Source: Cronobacter dublinensis subsp. dublinensis LMG 23823
GTDB lineage: Bacteria; Pseudomonadota; Gammaproteobacteria; Enterobacterales; Enterobacteriaceae
Direction: 5' to 3'
Length of the DNA: 64,000 nt
Assembly (NCBI RefSeq): GCF_001277235.1
Contig: NZ_CP012266.1
Location: 3,844,001 to 3,908,000 of the forward strand
The notes beneath the pieces are model-generated. The model searched no databases. It was not told where the DNA came from and saw nothing but the letters and a program-made list of their open reading frames with translations. This document shows positions 59,735 through 64,000 of the stretch, one piece after another; positions within the stretch are counted from its first letter, which is position 1, and each line of letters begins with the position of its first letter. Position numbers and translations under genes: made by a program.

Positions 59735-61254
59735 GATTCTGGTCTGTCTGTATCCGGGTTAACAAAACGATAGAGCGTGGAGAACAGATCGGTCGCCAGC
59801 ATACCGCGCGTGCCAAAACGCGCCGCCAGCGCATCCGCCGCCGCGCCGTGGGCCACACAGCCCGCGCAGGCGGCATCATACGGGCTCAGCCGCTGCGCCA
59901 GCAACGCGCCGATAATGCCCGACAGCACATCGCCCATGCCGCCCGTGCCCATGCCAGGGTTGCCGACGTCGATAATGCCGCATTCGCCCTGCGGGCCTGT
60001 CACCAACGTGCCCGCGCCTTTCAGCACCACGCAACCGCCGTAGCGCTGCGCCAACTCTCTGGCGCTAAGTAAGCGGTCACTCTCAATTTCCGCTACGCGG
60101 CGATTAAGCAACCGCGCAGCCTCGCCAGGGTGCGGCGTAAGAATGCGATTGTGACGTGTATCGGGAGCGATTGCCAGAAGGTTCAGCGCGTCCGCATCCC
60201 AGAGCATCGGTTTGTCGCAGCGGCGTACTTTTTCCAGCGCCGCCTTGCCCCATTCCTGCTGTCCGAGCCCCGGTCCGATGACCACGACATCCGCCCAGGC
60301 CAGGCTCTCATCGAGCGCGTCGTCGGTGAGCGCATGCACCATCAGCTCCGGTCTTGCAGTCACCAGCGGCGCGATGTTTTCCGCGCGAGTAAGCACTCGC
60401 ACCAGACCCGCGCCCGCGCGCAGCGCCGCCTCGCCGGTCATGCGGATAGCGCCCGCGGTGCCGTGGTCGCCGCCGATGATCACCAGCTTGCCGTTATCGC
60501 CTTTGTGCGAGCCGGGCCTGCGCGGTGTCAGCCATTGAGAAAGCTGCGCCGTGTCGAACCGGGCATACGGCGCCTGCTGCCCGGCAAGCCACGCCTCAAG
60601 GCCCAGCGCGTGGTAGTGCAGCCGCCCGACCACATCGCGCGCCCGGCCGGTAAGCAGGCCCGGTTTGAGTGCGATAAACGTGACCGTATGCGCGGCGTGA
60701 ATGACCGCGCCCGGCGCGCCGCCAGTTTGCGCCAGCAGGCCGGAGGGAATATCCAGCGCCACAACGGGCGCGGCATGGCGGTTGGCCTGATCAATCAGCG
60801 CGGCGACGTTCTCACGCGGCGCCTGAGTGAGCCCTGTGCCCAGCAGCGCGTCGATGATGACATCGCTGGTTTCCGGCAGCGGCGCGTGCGGCGCATGAAT
60901 TTCGCCGCCCGCGTTGAGCCACGCGTCGCGCGCGGCCTGGGCTTCTTCCGGCAGCGGTTTGTCGCGCTCCAGCGCCAGCAGCGTAACGTTAATACCCGCC
61001 GCCTGCGCGAGACGCGCCACGACATAGCCATCGCCGCCGTTATTACCATGGCCGCAGAGCACCAGCCAGTGTTGACTGTGCGGATACGCCGCGCGCGCCA
61101 CCTCAAACGCCGCGTCGCCGGCGCGCTGCATCAGCTCGTAAAGCGTCAGCCCGAGGCTGTCCGCCGCCTCTCGCTCCGCCGTGCGCAGCCAGTCCGCAGG
61201 CCAGACGGAGTGTGGTATACTGGCGCCGTTTTTATTCATCCCGTGGTCCGTCAT
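59731..61254 (-). CDS. nnr: Bifunctional NAD(P)H-hydrate epimerase / ADP-dependent dehydratase Nnr
   Basis: A 507-residue metabolite-repair enzyme. The N-terminal epimerase (LVLCGHGNNGGDGYVVARLA) interconverts R and S hydrates; the C-terminal ribokinase-like dehydratase (SHKGDNGKLVIIGGDHGTAGAIRM, GPGLGQQEWGK, TPHPGEAARLL, GNPGMGTGGMGDVLSGIIGALLAQ) regenerates NAD(P)H using ADP. Start at 61254 (MTDHGMNKNG) matches E. coli. Its ATG overlaps the oppositely directed ATG of queG by two bases, so each promoter must lie within the other gene. Confidence 0.96.
   Translation of the reverse strand: MTDHGMNKNGASIPHSVWPADWLRTAEREAADSLGLTLYELMQRAGDAAFEVARAAYPHSQHWLVLCGHGNNGGDGYVVARLAQAAGINVTLLALERDKPLPEEAQAARDAWLNAGGEIHAPHAPLPETSDVIIDALLGTGLTQAPRENVAALIDQANRHAAPVVALDIPSGLLAQTGGAPGAVIHAAHTVTFIALKPGLLTGRARDVVGRLHYHALGLEAWLAGQQAPYARFDTAQLSQWLTPRRPGSHKGDNGKLVIIGGDHGTAGAIRMTGEAALRAGAGLVRVLTRAENIAPLVTARPELMVHALTDDALDESLAWADVVVIGPGLGQQEWGKAALEKVRRCDKPMLWDADALNLLAIAPDTRHNRILTPHPGEAARLLNRRVAEIESDRLLSARELAQRYGGCVVLKGAGTLVTGPQGECGIIDVGNPGMGTGGMGDVLSGIIGALLAQRLSPYDAACAGCVAHGAAADALAARFGTRGMLATDLFSTLYRFVNPDTDRPES
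61213..61221 (+). promoter_or_regulatory. Extended -10 promoter of queG inside nnr
   Basis: TGGTATACT: an extended -10 (TG-N-TATACT) about 32 bp before the queG ATG and within the first codons of nnr. No good -35, as usual for extended -10 promoters. Confidence 0.5.
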
Positions 61255-62392
61255 GTCTGAACCCCTCGATCTCAATCAGTTAGCCCAAAAAATTAAACAA
61301 TGGGGTGCCGAGCTTGGCTTTCAGCAGGTAGGTATTACCGATACCGATCTGAGCGCCAGCGAAGGCGCGCTTCAGGCGTGGCTCGATAAGCAGTATCACG
61401 GCGAGATGGAGTGGATGGCCCGTCACGGTATGCTGCGCGCGCGTCCGCATGAACTCCTGCCAGGCACGCTGCGCGTCATCAGCGTGCGGATGAATTACCT
61501 GCCCGCCAACGCCGCCTTTGCCCGTACGCTAAAAGATCCCTCGCTCGGTTATGTGAGCCGTTACGCCCTGGGGCGTGATTATCATAAGCTTTTGAGAAAC
61601 CGGCTGAAAAAACTCGGCGAAACGCTGCAAGCGCATTGCGCGTCGCTGAATTTTAGACCCTTTGTCGACTCTGCGCCCCTTCTTGAACGCCCGCTGGCGG
61701 AAAAAGCGGGGCTCGGCTGGACAGGCAAACATTCGCTGATCCTCAACCGTGACGCCGGGTCGTTTTTCTTTCTCGGCGAGCTGCTGGTCGATTTGCCGTT
61801 GCCGGTGGATAAACCCGTCGAAGAGGGCTGCGGGCGCTGTGTGGCCTGCATGACTATCTGCCCGACTGGCGCGATTGTCGAGCCGTACACGGTGGATGCG
61901 CGCCGCTGTATCTCGTATCTGACTATTGAGCTGGAAGGCGCTATCCCGGAAGAATTTCGCCCGCTGATGGGTAACCGCATCTACGGCTGCGACGATTGCC
62001 AGCTGATTTGCCCGTGGAACCGCTTTTCGCAGCTCACCGACGAGGCAGATTTTAGCCCGCGCCAGGCGCTACACGCGCCAAAGCTAATCGAACTGTTTGG
62101 CTGGAGCGAGGCGCACTTCCTGAAAGTCACCGAAGGCTCGGCGATCCGCCGCATCGGCCACCTGCGCTGGCTGCGTAATATTGCGGTCGCGCTCGGCAAT
62201 GCGCCCTGGGACGAAGCGAACATTGTGGCGCTGCGTCAGCGCAAAGGTGAGCACCCGCTTCTTGATGAGCACATAGACTGGGCGATTGCGCAACAAACAG
62301 ACAAACGCAATGCCTGCGTGGTGGAAGTGCAGCTGCCGCAGAAACAACGGCTGGTGAGGGTCATTGAAAAAGGCTTGCCGCGCGACGCCTAG
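61253..62392 (+). CDS. queG: Epoxyqueuosine reductase QueG
   Basis: A 379-residue cobalamin- and iron-sulfur-dependent enzyme that performs the last step of queuosine synthesis in tRNA. DUF1730 domain at the N-terminus, then two 4Fe-4S motifs: CGRCVACMTICPTGAIV and CDDCQLICPWN. Catalytic region FRPFVDSAPLLERPLAEKAGLGWTGKHSLIL. The ATG at 61253 begins the conserved MSEPLDLNQLAQKIKQW. The ribosome-binding site is weak, perhaps because the upstream sequence is also the nnr coding region. Confidence 0.97.
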   Translation: MSEPLDLNQLAQKIKQWGAELGFQQVGITDTDLSASEGALQAWLDKQYHGEMEWMARHGMLRARPHELLPGTLRVISVRMNYLPANAAFARTLKDPSLGYVSRYALGRDYHKLLRNRLKKLGETLQAHCASLNFRPFVDSAPLLERPLAEKAGLGWTGKHSLILNRDAGSFFFLGELLVDLPLPVDKPVEEGCGRCVACMTICPTGAIVEPYTVDARRCISYLTIELEGAIPEEFRPLMGNRIYGCDDCQLICPWNRFSQLTDEADFSPRQALHAPKLIELFGWSEAHFLKVTEGSAIRRIGHLRWLRNIAVALGNAPWDEANIVALRQRKGEHPLLDEHIDWAIAQQTDKRNACVVEVQLPQKQRLVRVIEKGLPRDA

Positions 62393-62403
62393 ACGCGTTT
62401 CGC

Positions 62404-62641
62404 TGTGAATAAAATCGAAAAAGCGTTGTCATTCAAAGGCCCGATTTATCAAAAAGCCTCAAAAATAACATTTAGTAATAAATTATTGATTAATAAAATC
62501 AGCAGGTTAACAAAAAGATGTGAGCAAAATTATCATTGCCGCGCGCAGGATAAGTTTATGCAATCTGTGGATAAGTCTGTTCAGAAAATTTTACGTCAGA
62601 CGAGAAAAACCAGCCGCAGCGCGCATTGTCGCTGTGGATAA
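62404..62641. other. datA: DnaA-box/IHF-site cluster, probable datA locus
   Basis: Three DnaA boxes in the same orientation, each matching TTATNCACA exactly on the minus strand: TTATTCACA (62404-62412), TTATCCACA (62566-62574) and TTATCCACA (62633-62641). Between the first two lies AATCAGCAGGTTA (62497-62509), which fits the IHF consensus WATCARNNNNTTR, next to an A/T-rich stretch. E. coli datA, which binds DnaA and promotes ATP-DnaA hydrolysis with IHF, lies at this position between queG and glyVXY. No gene was found in 62393-62661. Confidence 0.7.
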
Positions 62642-62661
62642 TTTGTACAATCGAAGAGATT

Positions 62662-62737
<76 letters not shown>

Positions 62738-62770
62738 TTGGGTGGTGTTGCCTTTCGGCATATCAAATTT

Positions 62771-62846
<76 letters not shown>

Positions 62847-63001
62847 TTAATCTTCGTCTTTCTGGTTGCTACTACGTTAGCTGCCTTCACTCACCTTAGT
62901 CACTTACTTAAGTAAGTTCCCAAGGATTCGTTCAGTTGCTGCCTTGTTGCAACCCGAAATTCTTTGATTGGGTGGTGCTGCCTTTCGGCGATTTCAAATT
63001 T

Positions 63002-63077
<76 letters not shown>

Positions 63078-63116
63078 TCTGCGTAATTCACATTTCTGTG
63101 TCGTTACGGGAGGCGC

Positions 63117-63144
63117 ATTATACGAGAAATGATTTCTACCGCAA
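63117..63144 (-). promoter_or_regulatory. Promoter of the tRNA-Gly operon
   Basis: Minus strand TTGCGG (63139-63144), 16-bp spacer, TATAAT (63117-63122), then a GC-rich GCGCC discriminator typical of stringently controlled stable-RNA promoters. It starts a precursor with about 30 nt before the first tRNA. Confidence 0.8.
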
Positions 63145-63216
63145 CCCCTTAAACGCTTTTTTTCGTGATTTTTGTCTGACTGCGTTTTTATTCGCCAAAG
63201 TGATCACTTTACCAGC

Positions 63217-63239
63217 AAAAGAGGGGCTTAGCCCCTCTT
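63217..63239 (-). terminator. Terminator of orn
   Basis: AGAGGGGC / GCCCCTCT with a short loop and TTTTGC on the minus strand, a few bases after the orn stop. Confidence 0.75.
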
Positions 63240-63244
63240 CGTCA

Positions 63245-63790
63245 TCACAATTTAATAAAATGTTCGCGGTAATAGGCAAGCTCCGCTACCGACTCGCGGA
63301 TATCATCCAGCGCCTGATGCGTATTCTGTTTCTTCAGGCCGTCGAGCACTTCCGGCTTCCAGCGGCGCGCCAGTTCTTTCAGCGTGCTCACGTCCAGATA
63401 ACGGTAGTGGAAGTACGCCTCCAGCTCCGGCATGTACTTAAACAGGAAGCGGCGGTCCTGGCCGATGCTGTTGCCGCAGATGGGCGATTTACCCGCCGGG
63501 ACCCATTCTTTAAGAAATTCAATCGTCGCCCGCTCCGCCTCATGTTCGTCCATCGTGCTCGCTTTAACGCGATCCACCAGACCGCTGGCGGTGTGGGTGC
63601 GCACGTTCCAGTCATCCATCAGCGCCAGTTGCTCGTCAGACTGATGCACAGCGATAACCGGTCCTTCCGCCAGAATATTCAGCTCGGCGTCGGTCACCAG
63701 GGTAGCGATTTCAATGATGCGATCCTGACGCGGATCGAGCCCGGTCATCTCCAGATCGATCCAAATGAGGTTGTTTTCATTGGCACTCAT
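63245..63790 (-). CDS. orn: Oligoribonuclease
   Basis: A 181-residue DEDDh exoribonuclease that degrades RNA dinucleotides, including pGpG from cyclic-di-GMP breakdown, and is essential in E. coli. Catalytic acids: DLEMTGLD (Asp, Glu), GNSIGQDRRFL (Asp), and HQALDDIRESVAELAYY (His, Asp). Start at 63790 (MSANENN) chosen to match the family rather than the Met four codons upstream. Confidence 0.98.
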   Translation of the reverse strand: MSANENNLIWIDLEMTGLDPRQDRIIEIATLVTDAELNILAEGPVIAVHQSDEQLALMDDWNVRTHTASGLVDRVKASTMDEHEAERATIEFLKEWVPAGKSPICGNSIGQDRRFLFKYMPELEAYFHYRYLDVSTLKELARRWKPEVLDGLKKQNTHQALDDIRESVAELAYYREHFIKL

Positions 63791-63902
63791 GCTATTTTCC
63801 ATCCGTTATCGCGTCACACTGGGGTGACAGGCAGTTAATTCATTTACAATAGCTGATATCATAGAGGTTTTGCCCACCAGGGGCGACCAGGAGCCATTAA
63901 GA

Positions 63903-64000
63903 TTGAGCAAAAATAAACTCTCCAAAGGTCAGCAGCGCCGCGTGTCAGCGAACCATCAGCGCCGGCTCAAACAGACTACGGAGAAAGCCGATCCCGACGA
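63903..64000 (+). CDS. rsgA: Ribosome small-subunit-dependent GTPase RsgA (partial)
   Basis: Frame opens at TTG 63903, preceded by AGGAG nine bases upstream, and continues past the right edge. The translated SKNKLSKGQQRRVSANHQRRLKQ matches the conserved basic N-terminus of RsgA (YjeQ), a circularly permuted GTPase that helps release RbfA and mature the 30S subunit. Divergent from orn across 112 bp. A TTG start is consistent with the family alignment. Confidence 0.93.
   Translation, partial: MSKNKLSKGQQRRVSANHQRRLKQTTEKADPD

Overview
This window is a stretch of enterobacterial chromosome. Gene order matches, in reverse, the E. coli K-12 region from ytfQ-ppa through tamAB, cysQ, cycA, rpsF-rplI, aidB, nsrR-purA, the hflX/hfq/mutL/amiB operon, queG, the glyVXY tRNAs and orn, to the start of rsgA. 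The backbone is GC-rich with closely spaced, largely minus-strand operons. GC level, protein similarity and the set of inserted genes suggest a Cronobacter-like member of the Enterobacteriaceae, but the genus is an inference. I saw no phage, insertion sequence, CRISPR array or obvious pseudogene.

Layout. 1-1.6 kb: ytfQ (cut by the window edge) and ppa, divergent. 1.7-11.2 kb: an accessory island where E. coli has chpSB. It holds a nine-gene P-pilus-type chaperone-usher operon (major subunit, PapH-like anchor, usher, chaperone, four minor pilins, two-domain tip adhesin), followed by a PglL-type O-oligosaccharyltransferase/O-antigen-ligase gene. 11.7-17.5 kb: ytfP, tamB, tamA. 17.7-26.9 kb: msrA, an inserted secreted DUF1996 protein with a carbohydrate-binding-like C-terminus, ytfL (paeA), ytfK, ytfJ, cysQ, cpdB, ytfH and qorB. 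27-32.6 kb: an LprI-like protein, an AraC regulator, a DUF1349 protein, ytfF, a Tsr-like chemoreceptor and ytfE. 32.6-38 kb: cycA, fklB, ytfB, rpsF-priB-rpsR-rplI and yjfP. The E. coli ula genes are absent between rpsF and yjfP. 38-45 kb: bsmA, yjfN, a second chemoreceptor, aidB and yjfC-yjfM-yjfL (yjfIJK absent). 45-59.7 kb: rlmB, rnr, nsrR, purA, yjeT, hflC, hflK, hflX, hfq, miaA, mutL, amiB, tsaE. 59.7-64 kb: nnr, queG, a DnaA-box cluster, three tRNA-Gly genes, orn and partial rsgA.

How the parts work together. The fimbrial operon encodes a complete surface organelle. The adjoining PglL-like enzyme and the Pro/Ser/Thr linker of the adhesin suggest that the organelle may be O-glycosylated. 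Both chemoreceptor genes have sigma-28-type promoters, tying them to flagellar expression. NsrR, encoded at 48.6 kb, is the expected repressor of ytfE at 31.9 kb, which has a nearly perfect NsrR palindrome. ytfJ has a sigma-54-type promoter. The region between queG and the tRNA-Gly cluster carries three DnaA boxes and an IHF-type site at the chromosomal position of E. coli datA, so it is probably the DnaA-titration/inactivation locus.
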